From NCBI GenBank assembly GCA_965279205.1, contig OZ257144.1, forward strand, positions 3,782,001 to 3,846,000: 64,000 nucleotides of DNA. Reading direction: 5' to 3'. Numbering within the stretch: the first letter of the stretch is position 1; the number at the start of each line of letters is the position of its first letter. The notes under the pieces were generated by a model. The model saw only the letters and a list, made by a program, of their open reading frames with translations, made no database searches and had not been told where the DNA came from. Position numbers and translations under genes: made by a program. The stretch comes from UBA7672 sp965279205 (lineage in GTDB: Bacteria > Pseudomonadota > Alphaproteobacteria > Caulobacterales > Hyphomonadaceae). Of the stretch, positions 25,257 to 34,052 are shown piece after piece.

Positions 25257-25545
25257 CCGCTGAGAGAGCAGCGACCCAGTCGAACTGTGTGGGATATCGC
25301 GCCGGAACAGCAGTGTTTGCTTCGGCAAATCCGTGTCTTTGCTGTGGGAGAAAATAAATCCCGGCCCAAGTTATCCTCCGCCGCTCGGACGTGAGTGATA
25401 CTCGCCACGCCCTGACAGGCTGGAAGTTTCGAGATCAGCCGAAACTTCGGAATGTCCGGGCGTCGGTGTTGCCGGTGTCGCCGGCGCCGGTGGTGTCAGT
25501 GTTGCCGGTGTTGCCGGTGGTGTTTGAAATCGAAAGCGTCCAACG
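25257..25545 (+). repeat. composite non-coding repeat core, copy A, with 9-base minisatellite
   Basis: It aligns with the minus strand of 42865-43156. Shared blocks in order: TGTGG(G/A)ATATCGCGC; a TTCGGC loop; GCTGTGGGA(G/C)AAAATAAATCC; AAGTTATCC; CCGAA(A/G)CTTCGGAAT; then a run of GGTGTTGCC-like 9-mers ending in GTGTTTGAAAT. Together with the hairpin it fills the 458-base gap between 25144 and 25603. It encodes nothing I can support, because frames through the minisatellite are not consistent between copies. Confidence 0.8.
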
Positions 25546-25602
25546 CAGCCGCATCTGCATTCAGGCGTTGCAAGCCTGGCCTACCCACGTCCTACTCACG
25601 CG

Positions 25603-26046
25603 ATGCGCCCGATCCTCGTCACGCTCGCTCTCCTTGCCGCCTGCACCACTGCCCGCGCGCAAGAGCCTGACACGGTCGCGTGGGACACGCCGCTCGGCCG
25701 CCTCGAATACGTGCTTGAGAGTGGATCGTCCGCCATCTTCGACTACCCGGTGAACTTCGGGGACAATGTCGGCCATTTCTATATCGACGGGCTTGCCGGT
25801 GAGTTCGGCGGGCCGGGACCGCTGGAGGGCTACTGGTCAGAACCCGACGTCAGCCATGACGACGAAGACGACAACACGCTGATCTGCCCCTTCGCCATCG
25901 TCGACGACCACGGCCGCACCACGCGCAACTGGGGGCGCATGAAGATCGCCTTCGCCAGCGACGACTTTCCGGGCGACTTCATCATCCTGCGCGGCCGCTG
26001 CTTCCAGGACCCGATGGACGCCGTGCCCGGCAAGCTGGTTCGCTGA
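25603..26046 (+). CDS. secreted protein of unknown function
   Basis: This 147-residue protein has a short signal peptide or lipoprotein signal (MRPILVTLALLAACTTARAQ; LLAAC is a lipobox, with AQ an alternative cleavage site). The mature part is acidic (SHDDEDDNTLICPF) with a Cys pair (NTLICPF and LRGRCFQDP) that might form a disulfide. A GRLEYVLESGSSAIFDYPVN stretch suggests beta structure. I do not recognise the family. It follows the composite repeat, with no clear ribosome site. Confidence 0.7.
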   Translation: MRPILVTLALLAACTTARAQEPDTVAWDTPLGRLEYVLESGSSAIFDYPVNFGDNVGHFYIDGLAGEFGGPGPLEGYWSEPDVSHDDEDDNTLICPFAIVDDHGRTTRNWGRMKIAFASDDFPGDFIILRGRCFQDPMDAVPGKLVR

Positions 26047-26082
26047 CCGTCAGACCTGCTGCGCCGCAGCGGTTATGCCGAT

Positions 26083-27138
26083 CTAGCGAAAGTTCAGCAT
26101 TCGCTGGCCCGTCACCGCGACCGCTGGCGCGGCTGCATCAGGAAATGGCGATACCGAGCTAACGTTGATTTCGCAGAGCACAAAGGGAGATACGCCCGGC
26201 GCCGGAGAGGCGCGATACAGAAAGTCCGCATCCCACAGCGCCGGCAGATCATCAACTGCAAGTCCGAGAACTTCCCGCATGCCGGGCGTCCAGTCCCGCT
26301 CCATTGAAGCGCGCAGCACCCGGAACTTGTCGGCATCGGCGCCATGCATTGTCTTGGCCGAGTTCATTCCGAATTGCGGATGATCGGGGGTGGGATTCTG
26401 ATTGCGAGGGATCTGTTCCGAAAATCCCGCCACACGATCCTGCGACATGTAGCAACGCACCATGCCGGCCGACACATTCGAGTGGAACGCCTGATCGATC
26501 ATCCGGCCCTCGCCCTTCAGCTGGCCTCCAAGGCGCGACAGCATGTCAACGAGCGGCAACGTCTCGACAAGATCATCGGAAGCCGACTGCACCCGAACCA
26601 GCTCGCGGTCGCCAGCAACACGCTCGACCCGGAGAACACCCTTCCCGTCATTGCCCCTTAGCGGTTTCAACACACGCGGACCAGCCACCGAAAGCTTGAC
26701 TGGAAATCGCAGGCGCAGGTCTTCCGCCGATCGATAGATGTCTGTGTCCGATCCCCATCCGAGATGCTGCGTACTAAAGAGCACTTCCTTCGTGCCCATC
26801 TTGAGAATGGTGTCGGGATGCGCGCTGACCCATTTTCCAGCTGCGGCGACATCATGCAAAAGAGCATCAACCTGTCTGCGGTCCTGTCCGTCCTGAAGCG
26901 GATTGATCCAGACCATGACGCCATCCGCCGCAAGCAGACGCTCGCGTGCAATGTCAGCCTCGCTGTCGAAATAGACCAGTGGCGATGTATCGACGCCAAC
27001 GCCTTCGAGTGCGGCCACAAGCGGCTTCAGGCGTTGCGTGTGACTGGTCGGCTGGTCGGGCGCGAGAATGTTCCCGCGCCACATCAGAACGAGGCTGGGG
27101 CGGCGTGAGGCCGACTGCGGTGTGTTGGGCGTGTCCAT
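26083..27138 (-). CDS. ATP-grasp-like protein, Cj0069-type, function unknown
   Basis: This 351-residue soluble protein resembles proteins annotated as Cj0069 family. An N-terminal part (PSLVLMWRGNILAPDQPTSH) is followed by ATP-grasp-like elements: VLKPLRGNDGKGVLRVERVA (compare the Lys/Gly-rich ATP loop), and near the end VLCEINVSSVSPFPDAA, like the metal- and nucleotide-binding Glu/Asn segment of ATP-grasp ligases. A ligase-like reaction is inference. The ATG at 27138 has AAGGAG seven bases upstream. It is convergent with the secreted-protein gene. Confidence 0.7.
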   Translation of the reverse strand: MDTPNTPQSASRRPSLVLMWRGNILAPDQPTSHTQRLKPLVAALEGVGVDTSPLVYFDSEADIARERLLAADGVMVWINPLQDGQDRRQVDALLHDVAAAGKWVSAHPDTILKMGTKEVLFSTQHLGWGSDTDIYRSAEDLRLRFPVKLSVAGPRVLKPLRGNDGKGVLRVERVAGDRELVRVQSASDDLVETLPLVDMLSRLGGQLKGEGRMIDQAFHSNVSAGMVRCYMSQDRVAGFSEQIPRNQNPTPDHPQFGMNSAKTMHGADADKFRVLRASMERDWTPGMREVLGLAVDDLPALWDADFLYRASPAPGVSPFVLCEINVSSVSPFPDAAAPAVAVTGQRMLNFR

Positions 27139-27273
27139 GACGTTGCTCCTTCCCCGCAAGGGGAACTGAGCGGCGCTTGGACGGCGGGACCGTCTTCAAC
27201 CGGGCGTCCGCGTTGGCCCGATAGGCGCCAGACTACACCCGACAGAAGAACGCGGCCAGATCAAATCCTGGGG

Positions 27274-28929
27274 TCAGCCACGCCGCCACGTCACGACGCC
27301 GCCAATCACCGTGATCGCCGGATCGACCTTGAGAATGTCCGCATCCGGCACCGCCATGATGTCGCCGGTGAAGCCGGTGAAGTCCGCCAGCTTGCCCGGC
27401 TCGATCGTTCCAAGGTCCGCTTCCCGGAACGAGGCATAGGCAGGCCAGATGGTGAACATCTTCAGCGCCTCAGCCCGGCTCACCGCCTGCTGCGGCTGCC
27501 AGTCCGCGCCCTGATTGCCCTTGAGGTCCCGCCGCGTGACCGCCGCATAGAACTCTATGCGCGGATCGCCCTGCTCCACAGGCGCATCCGACCCGCCTGC
27601 GATGATCGCGCCGGCATCCAGCAGCGAGCGCCACGCATAGGCGCCCAGCAGCCTGCGCGGTCCAAGACGGGACGGCGCAAAATACAGGTCGCCGATCGCG
27701 TGGCTCGGCTGCATCGACGGAATGATCTTCAGCGCCTTGAAGCGCGTGATGTCTTCGAGCCGCAGGATCTGTGCATGCTCAATGCGCCAGCGCTTGTCGG
27801 TTGTCGCCGCATCGGGCGCTGCATTCAGCACCTTCTCCATCCAGTCGAGCACCAGCTGGTTGCCTTTGTCCCCGATCGCATGGAACGACACCTGGATATT
27901 GGCGTCATAGGCCTTCTTCAGCAGCGCAAGCGTCTCCTCCTCATGCGCCCGCTGCAGCCCCGACGTTTCCGGTTGGTCGGAATAGGGTTCGTTGAGCAGC
28001 GCGCCGCGCGACCCGAGCGCGCCGTCCATGTAGAGCTTGATGGCGTGGGTCACCACCAGCTTGTCGCTGGTCTCGCCGAACGGGTTCTTGTCGAAGTCCT
28101 CGCCATCGACGGCGTTGTAGATGCGCAGCGGCAGCCTGCCCTCGCCCGACAGCGTATTCATGCGCGACACGTGTGCGGCAGCCACCGACATGTTGTGCAC
28201 GCCGGTCCAGCCAAGGCTGATCTCGCGTGCAGCGCCTTTCACATAGGCCTCATCGACCTGCGCATCGCTCGGCGCAGTCCGCAGCGACGCAAGCAGCGCC
28301 ATGGCGTTGTCGACCAGGATCCCGGTCGGCAGGCCATCAGCGCCAACCTCGATCCGCCCGCCATCCGGCTGCGACTTCGGCTTGCCATCAATGCCCGCCG
28401 CCTTCAGCGCCGCCGTATTGGCCAGCAGCGCATGTCCATCCGCACGAGTAAGAACGGTTGGCGTGGCGCCCGTGACCGCATCGATATCGGCGCGATTGGG
28501 GAAACGCTTCTCCGGCCAGTGCGTCTCGATCCAGCCCCGCCCCAGCAGCGTCTGTCCGGCAGGCGCAGTCTTCGCGGCCTCGGCAACGATGCCAACTAGC
28601 TCCGCGATGGACGCGACCTCGTCGAGGTCGAGCGTCATCTCCCGTTCGCCAATGCCATAGAGGTGCGCGTGCGCGTCCGTGAAGCCCGGATAGAGGAAGA
28701 CGCCCTGAAGATCGATCTTCTGCGTCTTGTCATTGGCGGCCTTCAGCAGGTCGTCCGACTTGCCGGTTGCAAGGATGCGCCCGTCCTTGACGCTGACCGC
28801 CTCGACCGGCGGCAGGTTGTCGAGACCGGTATAGATCGTACCGCCATAGAAGATCGCATCGGGCGCTTCAGCCGCCGGCTGGCACGCAGCCAAGGTCAGG
28901 GCCGCAAGGCCCAACAATCTAGAACGCAT
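27274..28929 (-). CDS. YtcJ-like amidohydrolase lipoprotein
   Basis: This 551-residue exported metal-dependent hydrolase has a lipobox (LTLAAC near residue 15). The amidohydrolase-3 domain shows FTDAHAHLYG (metal His pair), LGRGWIETHWPE, FHAIGDKGNQLVLDW, RIEHAQIL and AGGSDAPVEQGDP (catalytic Asp). This family hydrolyses amide or carbamate bonds; the substrate is unknown. The lipid anchor places it in the periplasm or outer membrane. The ATG at 28929 has GGAG upstream and gives a normal signal peptide. Confidence 0.9.
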   Translation of the reverse strand: MRSRLLGLAALTLAACQPAAEAPDAIFYGGTIYTGLDNLPPVEAVSVKDGRILATGKSDDLLKAANDKTQKIDLQGVFLYPGFTDAHAHLYGIGEREMTLDLDEVASIAELVGIVAEAAKTAPAGQTLLGRGWIETHWPEKRFPNRADIDAVTGATPTVLTRADGHALLANTAALKAAGIDGKPKSQPDGGRIEVGADGLPTGILVDNAMALLASLRTAPSDAQVDEAYVKGAAREISLGWTGVHNMSVAAAHVSRMNTLSGEGRLPLRIYNAVDGEDFDKNPFGETSDKLVVTHAIKLYMDGALGSRGALLNEPYSDQPETSGLQRAHEEETLALLKKAYDANIQVSFHAIGDKGNQLVLDWMEKVLNAAPDAATTDKRWRIEHAQILRLEDITRFKALKIIPSMQPSHAIGDLYFAPSRLGPRRLLGAYAWRSLLDAGAIIAGGSDAPVEQGDPRIEFYAAVTRRDLKGNQGADWQPQQAVSRAEALKMFTIWPAYASFREADLGTIEPGKLADFTGFTGDIMAVPDADILKVDPAITVIGGVVTWRRG

Positions 28930-28989
28930 CGAAGCTCCCCTGATCACTGGATCGGGAAGCTACGATCTATGCGATGCGGGTGGAAAGCC

Positions 28990-29283
28990 TCAGGCCGCCG
29001 CTTCAGCAGACTTCTTGGCGATGTTCTTCTTGACCTTCAGCATCTTGGCCGAAAGCTCTTCGTCCTTCGCCTTGGCGAGGAAGGCGTCGAGACCGCCGCG
29101 CTTGTCGATCGTGCGCAGGGCAGAAGCCGAGACGCGCGCCGAGTAGGACTGGCCAAGCGCGTCCGAATGGACGGTCACATTGACCAGATTCGGCAGATAG
29201 CGCCGCTTGGTCTTGATGTTCGAGTGGCTGACCGTGTTGCCGACCAGCGGCTTCTTGCCGGTGAGTTCACAAACGCGGGACAT
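28990..29283 (-). CDS. rpmB: 50S ribosomal protein L28
   Basis: This is the 97-residue large-subunit protein L28. MSRVCELTGKKPLVGNTVSH and SNIKTKRRYLPNL are diagnostic, and VSASALRTIDKRGGLDAFL closes the conserved part. An Ala/Lys-rich tail extends it, as is usual in alphaproteobacteria. The ATG has AAAGG upstream. It has its own promoter (29367-29395) and a small hairpin (CTTTCAG/CTGAAAG, 29336-29356) in its leader. The GTCC-free start and its length agree with relatives. Confidence 0.97.
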   Translation of the reverse strand: MSRVCELTGKKPLVGNTVSHSNIKTKRRYLPNLVNVTVHSDALGQSYSARVSASALRTIDKRGGLDAFLAKAKDEELSAKMLKVKKNIAKKSAEAAA

Positions 29284-29366
29284 GGCCCACCTTTCCTAGA
29301 CGTCTTGGATGCCGGAAAACGCCCGCTACGCGGACCTTTCAGCCATACCCTGAAAGCGAAGCGGGG

Positions 29367-29395
29367 TGGATAGTGGCCGGGCCAGCGCCTGTCAA
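29367..29395 (-). promoter_or_regulatory. candidate rpmB promoter
   Basis: The minus strand has TTGACA (rc of 29390-29395), 17 bases, and TATCCA (rc of 29367-29372). The start would be about 75 bases before the rpmB ATG. The -35 match is perfect and the spacing optimal. Confidence 0.55.
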
Positions 29396-29516
29396 GTTGG
29401 CACGCGCCCGCAATCTGGCCCCTTCTCCAACACAGGTCACGTCGAGAAAACGCCTGATTCCGGGGGCCTATGGCCCGTGAAACCGGCGGCGGCTGGCCGC
29501 CAGGGAGCCTGATGGA

Positions 29517-30356
29517 ATGCCTTTCTTGTCTGTCGCCGTAGCCGCGGGGGGCTTCCTGTTCGCTCCCATGGCGGGCAATGGCGCCCTGGCGGCCATCATG
29601 AATCTGGGCGCGATGCGCCTCGAAGTCGAATACGACGCCGTCACACCGGTCCCCTGGCTGGGCCGGATGAAGACCGCCTCGGCCTCGCTCACCGCCGACC
29701 TTTATCCCCTCACTTACCGGATTGCGGCCTACACGCGGGCCGAAGGCATGGTCGACTGGTTCGTCGATTCCACAGTCGCCGTTGTCTCGACCGGCGCAGT
29801 CACGCCGCTCGGCCTTGTCCCCGGGCACTATGACAGTTCCGTGCGGGACGGCGCCAAGCACCGTCATGTCATTCTCGACTTCACGCCCGGCGAGGTCCTG
29901 ACCAGCGTGTCGCCGAAATTCGGCGATTGGGGATTTCCCGCGACCACCCACGCGCAAAAGCTTGAGGCGATGGATCCCTTGTCGGCCCTCATTGACCTAA
30001 CCCTGCGGATCGACGCGACCCAGGCCAATCCGTGTGGCGGTCCCTTGCGCATCTTCGACGGCAAACAGCGCTACGACCTCAGACTGAAATTCGCCCAGCG
30101 CTTTCAGTGGAAGTCGGACGCCTACAAGGGCCCCGCGATCAAGTGCACGGTCGAGTATGTCGAGATCGCCGGCTTCGATCCCAAGTCAGCCGAGGAGAAG
30201 GAAGCCGACCGGGCCGATATCGAGTGGGCGAACTTTATCCTTGCCGAACTCAATGGCGGCACCGTCACGCCGCCGATCAAGGCCGAACTCCGCTCAAAGC
30301 GCAGCGGCAAGTACACGATCGAGGCGACAAGGTTGAAATACGGCCCGGCGCGCTAG
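29517..30356 (+). CDS. DUF3108-domain exported protein
   Basis: This 279-residue protein has a hydrophobic N-terminus (MPFLSVAVAAGGFLFAPMAG) that probably acts as a signal sequence. The body matches the DUF3108 pattern: a beta-rich domain with YDAVTPVPWLGRMKTAS, FVDSTVAVVSTGAVTPLGLVP, and DPLSALIDLTLRIDATQANP with CGGPLRIFDGKQRYDLRL. The function of this family is unknown; it is probably periplasmic and envelope-related. It is divergent from rpmB and reads towards the helicase gene about 200 bases later. Confidence 0.82.
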   Translation: MPFLSVAVAAGGFLFAPMAGNGALAAIMNLGAMRLEVEYDAVTPVPWLGRMKTASASLTADLYPLTYRIAAYTRAEGMVDWFVDSTVAVVSTGAVTPLGLVPGHYDSSVRDGAKHRHVILDFTPGEVLTSVSPKFGDWGFPATTHAQKLEAMDPLSALIDLTLRIDATQANPCGGPLRIFDGKQRYDLRLKFAQRFQWKSDAYKGPAIKCTVEYVEIAGFDPKSAEEKEADRADIEWANFILAELNGGTVTPPIKAELRSKRSGKYTIEATRLKYGPAR

Positions 30357-30553
30357 GGCTTTCGAACTTCATCCACAGCCTGACCGGTTGACCAGCCGCC
30401 CGCTCCACCCCAACCTTGGACAAGGACCGAACGGTGTCCCCCGGGAAGACGGACATGCGCTGGCGCCCGCCCGCCCACCTCGCTTTGCAGCAGATGCGCT
30501 TCGTGCGCGCCGCTGTTGTCGCCTGACCTGCCCTACAATCAGGAGCGAAGCCG

Positions 30554-33145
30554 CTGGCTGCCATCCGCGCCGTTCTCGGCCCTACCAATACCGGAAAGAC
30601 CCACCTCGCCGTCGAGCGCATGCTCGCCCACGGCACGGGGATGATTGGCCTGCCGCTGCGCCTGCTGGCGCGCGAAATCTACGATCGCATGGTGCGTGAA
30701 AAAGGCCCCAAGGCCTGTGCGCTTATCACAGGCGAAGAGCGCATCCGGCCTGACACGGCCCGCTACTTTGCCTGTACGGTCGAGGCGATGCCGGTCAGCG
30801 AAGGCGCTGACTTCATGGCGATCGACGAGATCCAGCTCGCGACTGATCCGGACCGCGGCCACGTCTTCACCGACCGCATCCTGCGCGCCCGCGGCCGGCA
30901 CGAAACCATGCTGCTCGGCGCCGATACCATGCGGCCAGCCCTCCAGGCGCTCGATCTCGACATCGATGGCGAGCGCCGCGAGCGCTTCTCGCAGCTGAGC
31001 TATGCCGGCCCGCTCAAGATTACCAAATTGCCCAAGCGCTCCGCCGTCGTCGCCTTCTCGGCCGAGGAAGTCTACGCCATCGCCGAATTGCTGAAGCGTC
31101 AGCGCGGCGGCTGCGCCGTCATCATGGGCGCCCTCTCCCCCCGCACCCGCAACGCCCAGGTCGAACTCTACCAGTCCGGCGAAGTCGACTACATCGTCGC
31201 CACCGACGCGATCGGCATGGGCCTCAACCTCGATGTCGGCCACATCGCATTCGCCAGCCGCCGCAAGTTCGATGGCCGCCAGCGCCGCTTCCTGCGCGCC
31301 GACGAGCTCGCCCAGATTGCCGGGCGCGCCGGGCGTTTCCGTGATGACGGCACGTTCGGAGAAACCGGCGATTGCGAGCAGTTCGAGGAAGAGACGATCG
31401 AGCGCATCTGCGATCACCGCTTCGAACCTGTCGACTTCCTCAACTGGCGCAATTCCGATCTCAACTTCGGAAGCGTCGCCGGCCTGCTCGCCTCGCTCCG
31501 CCGCGCCTCTCCAGACGTTATCCTGCGACGTGCGCCCGAGGCGCTCGACGAGATGACGCTTGCCTCCCTGGCCGACGACGAGGATGTGAAACGCGCCGCC
31601 CGCACGCCCGCGCACGTCCGCCGCCTGTGGGACCTTTGCACCCTGCCCGACTTCCGCAAGTCCGGCCCCGAAGCTCACCTCAAGCTTGTCGGCTTGTTTG
31701 TCGAGAAGCTCATCGAGCCCTCTGCCCGCATCAAGGACGAGTGGATGTATGAGCATGTCGAACGCCTCGACCGTGCCGAGGGTGACATCGACATGCTGCA
31801 GCAACGCCTCGCCGACATCCGCACCTGGACCTATGCCGCCAACCGCGCCGACTGGCTGGAGAATGCTGAAACCTGGCGCGGCCGCACGCGCGAGATCGAA
31901 GACAAGCTCTCCGACGCGCTCCACCAGGCGCTGATGCTTCGTTTTGTCGACCGCCGCACCTCGGCACTCCTCAAGACGCTCAATTCGGAAGAAGATGCTC
32001 CTGCGGAGATAGGCCCAGCCGGCGAAGTCATGATCGGCGGCCACGCGGTCGGACGCCTCGATGGCCTCGTCTTCACCGCCGAGGCGGCAGGCGAGACGCT
32101 CGCCGGGCGCGCCCTGCGCGGCGCGGCGCTGAAGTCGCTACGGCCGGTCATCGAGAAACGCCTGGCCGCGATCTCGCAGGCCCCGGACGCCGATCTTTCC
32201 TTCGACGCTGATAGCGCAACCATCGTCCACGACGGCGCCTCCGTGGCGAAGCTCGTCGCGGCGTCGGATTGGCATTCGCCCACGATCGAGCTTCTCGGCG
32301 CCCGCGACGCGCCCGCCACCAGCCGCGAGGCCGCTCACGAACGCCTTGGCCGCTGGTTCGCGGATCATTCGAAGGTGACGCTTCCGGCGCTTCATGCGCT
32401 CCGCACGGTGCTCGACGGAAGCACCTTGCGCGGCGCGGCGCGCGGCACGGCTTACCAGCTGCTCGAAACCGGCGCCGCGTTCGACCGCCGCGCGGCCACC
32501 GCAGCGCGCCAGACGCCGCCGCTATCCGCCGAAGACCGCGCAACGCTCAACGCCGCCGGCGTGAAGGTCGGCCGCGTCGCCGCTTGGCTGCCTGGCCTGC
32601 TGAAGCCCTCAGCCGCGCGCCTGGCGCTGGCCTTGCGCGCTGTCCACGCCAGCCTGCCCGTTCGCTCGCCCCCATCCCAGTCGTCTTTCCCGCTTGCGAA
32701 GGAGCTTTGGCCAGAACCTATGCTGTGGGCTGCCGGCTATCTCCGCGTCGGACCACGGGCCGTGCGCGCCGACCTCGCCGAGCGGTTGGTCGCGTCCCTT
32801 TCCCAGATCCGGCGCGGCTCCGAGACCTCTGCTTTCGCCGCTCCGCCTGAGCTTGCCGCGCAGATCGGCTGTCCAATCGCTGACTTCCCAGCCGTCCTTC
32901 GTGCACTGGGTCTCAAGCCGGCCGAAAAGGACAAGGACACGGGCGCTGTGAAACTCTGGCGCTTTGCCGCGATGCGGTCACCAAAAGTGGAAACGCGCGG
33001 GGCCGAACCTGCGCCACCGCCGTCCGGCCCCTTTGCCGTGCTTGCCGGCCTGATGACGGCGCCACCCCAACATCGCCGCAAACGCCGCCGTCCTCGCGCC
33101 AAGCCAGGAGCGTCAGCAACCGCAGCCACCAAGCCTGTCACATGA
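30554..33145 (+). CDS. Suv3-like ATP-dependent RNA/DNA helicase with apparent CTG start
   Basis: This helicase is about 863 residues and related to mitochondrial SUV3 and alphaproteobacterial homologues. The Walker A motif GPTNTGKT lies only nine codons into the frame. Further motifs are IDEIQLATDPDRGHVFTDRI, VIMGALSPRTRNAQVELY, ATDAIGMGLNLDVGHIAFAS and QIAGRAGRF. A Lys/Arg-rich tail closes it. The frame opens after a stop at 30524 and contains no ATG, GTG or TTG before the Walker motif. CTG at 30554 with AGGAG eight bases upstream is the best start. Starting at the first ATG (30620) would delete the ATP loop. It overlaps the S4 gene by ATGA. Confidence 0.88.
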   Translation: MAAIRAVLGPTNTGKTHLAVERMLAHGTGMIGLPLRLLAREIYDRMVREKGPKACALITGEERIRPDTARYFACTVEAMPVSEGADFMAIDEIQLATDPDRGHVFTDRILRARGRHETMLLGADTMRPALQALDLDIDGERRERFSQLSYAGPLKITKLPKRSAVVAFSAEEVYAIAELLKRQRGGCAVIMGALSPRTRNAQVELYQSGEVDYIVATDAIGMGLNLDVGHIAFASRRKFDGRQRRFLRADELAQIAGRAGRFRDDGTFGETGDCEQFEEETIERICDHRFEPVDFLNWRNSDLNFGSVAGLLASLRRASPDVILRRAPEALDEMTLASLADDEDVKRAARTPAHVRRLWDLCTLPDFRKSGPEAHLKLVGLFVEKLIEPSARIKDEWMYEHVERLDRAEGDIDMLQQRLADIRTWTYAANRADWLENAETWRGRTREIEDKLSDALHQALMLRFVDRRTSALLKTLNSEEDAPAEIGPAGEVMIGGHAVGRLDGLVFTAEAAGETLAGRALRGAALKSLRPVIEKRLAAISQAPDADLSFDADSATIVHDGASVAKLVAASDWHSPTIELLGARDAPATSREAAHERLGRWFADHSKVTLPALHALRTVLDGSTLRGAARGTAYQLLETGAAFDRRAATAARQTPPLSAEDRATLNAAGVKVGRVAAWLPGLLKPSAARLALALRAVHASLPVRSPPSQSSFPLAKELWPEPMLWAAGYLRVGPRAVRADLAERLVASLSQIRRGSETSAFAAPPELAAQIGCPIADFPAVLRALGLKPAEKDKDTGAVKLWRFAAMRSPKVETRGAEPAPPPSGPFAVLAGLMTAPPQHRRKRRRPRAKPGASATAATKPVT

Positions 33146-33423
33146 CCGAAGAACGGATGCGGCTGGACGTCTTCCTGTGGCGCGCGCGGTTTTTCAAAAC
33201 CCGCATCTGGGCCACGGAAGCCATCGAGGCAAAGGGCGCCCGCATCGAGCGGGACGGTCAGGTCCGCCGGGTCGACAAGCCAGCCACTCCCGTGGAGCCA
33301 GGCGACATGTTGAGTTTCGTGGCGCCCGCAGGCAGCAGGCTGGTGCGGATTCTTGCGCTTCCGGCGCGAAGAGGGCCGCCAGCCGAAGCGGCGCTATGCT
33401 ATGAGACCATCAAGGGGCGCTAG
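33142..33423 (+). CDS. S4-domain RNA-binding protein (Hsp15 type)
   Basis: This 93-residue basic protein is dominated by an S4 domain: MRLDVFLWRARFFKTRIWAT followed by KGARIERDGQVRRVDKPATPVEPGDMLSF. E. coli Hsp15 binds stalled 50S subunits carrying nascent chains and helps recycle them. It is translationally coupled to the helicase, which suggests a shared RNA task. This pairing recurs in alphaproteobacteria as far as I recall. Confidence 0.88.
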   Translation: MTEERMRLDVFLWRARFFKTRIWATEAIEAKGARIERDGQVRRVDKPATPVEPGDMLSFVAPAGSRLVRILALPARRGPPAEAALCYETIKGR

Positions 33424-33444
33424 ACTGCGGCGAGGCCTTGAAGC

Positions 33445-33948
33445 GTGACAGCGGAACGACGTCCACCCGGACTGCTCGGCGAAGTCGTCGGTGAGGCTTT
33501 GGCCGGGCTGAAGAAGCTTCCCGACCTGCGCGGCGCGATCGAGGGGCTGATCCTTTTCCTGCTGGTCGTCGCGGCCGGCATCTGGGCCGCGTTGAGCGGC
33601 GTGCTGAAGCTCCAGCCCGCCCCGCGCGACGAGATGATGGTCATCGCCCTGTCAGCGTTCCTGATCCCGGTCCTGGGCGAGGAGCTGGCGTTCCGAAGCT
33701 GGATCCGGAAAGGTGCGCCGCTGGCCGCTGTCGGTTCCCTGCTCGCCTACATCCTGTGGCACCCGGTCCAGACCTGGCTGGGACTGCCCTTCGGTCGGCC
33801 CGAATTCACCGACCCTCGCTTCCTGTCGCTGATCGCCTGGCTGGGGCTGGCCTGCACCCTGTCGCGCATCCGGTCGGGCTCGCTCTGGCCGGCCATCACC
33901 ATCCATTGGGGCATCGTGGTGGTCTGGAAGGCGCTCTACGCTGGCTAA
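33445..33948 (+). CDS. CPBP-family intramembrane metalloprotease
   Basis: This 167-residue membrane protein has about four hydrophobic segments and the CPBP/Abi motifs. They are GEELAFRSWI (EExxxR), a His in AYILWHPVQTW, and a final ITIHWGIVVVWKA. The family includes CAAX proteases and bacteriocin-immunity proteins; the substrate here is unknown. The start is a GTG with GAGG about ten bases upstream. It is a minimal-length member, 21 bases after the S4 gene. Confidence 0.82.
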   Translation: MTAERRPPGLLGEVVGEALAGLKKLPDLRGAIEGLILFLLVVAAGIWAALSGVLKLQPAPRDEMMVIALSAFLIPVLGEELAFRSWIRKGAPLAAVGSLLAYILWHPVQTWLGLPFGRPEFTDPRFLSLIAWLGLACTLSRIRSGSLWPAITIHWGIVVVWKALYAG

Positions 33949-34052
33949 CGGTGAGGGTTAGGGACGCATCAGCCGCGCTGAACGTGACGTTCAATTGACT
34001 TTAGTGTTCTTCCGCCACACATCGCGGCCCTAGCGCGAGTACACCCAAGCCC

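Noticed and set aside
23801..25408. 535-codon minus-strand frame over the sugar dehydrogenase
   Set aside because: It crosses the dehydrogenase gene and the hairpin repeat; no domain and no conserved start.
25468..25535. CRISPR-like array
   Set aside because: The repeats are 9-base tandem units without spacers, so this is a minisatellite, and no cas gene is present.
25391..25753. Frame encoding a VLPVLPVV-type peptide through the minisatellite, also seen in the copy near 42900
   Set aside because: The frame lacks a consistent start and continues into unrelated sequence in each copy; the repeat DNA explains the similarity.
30539..32044. 501-codon minus-strand frame opposite the helicase
   Set aside because: The plus strand carries clear helicase motifs over the same bases; the opposite frame is a codon-bias artefact.
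33980..34010. LexA-type site upstream of fdxA
   Set aside because: The GAACGTGACGTTC palindrome lacks the GTTC-N7-GTTC direct-repeat spacing used by alphaproteobacterial LexA.
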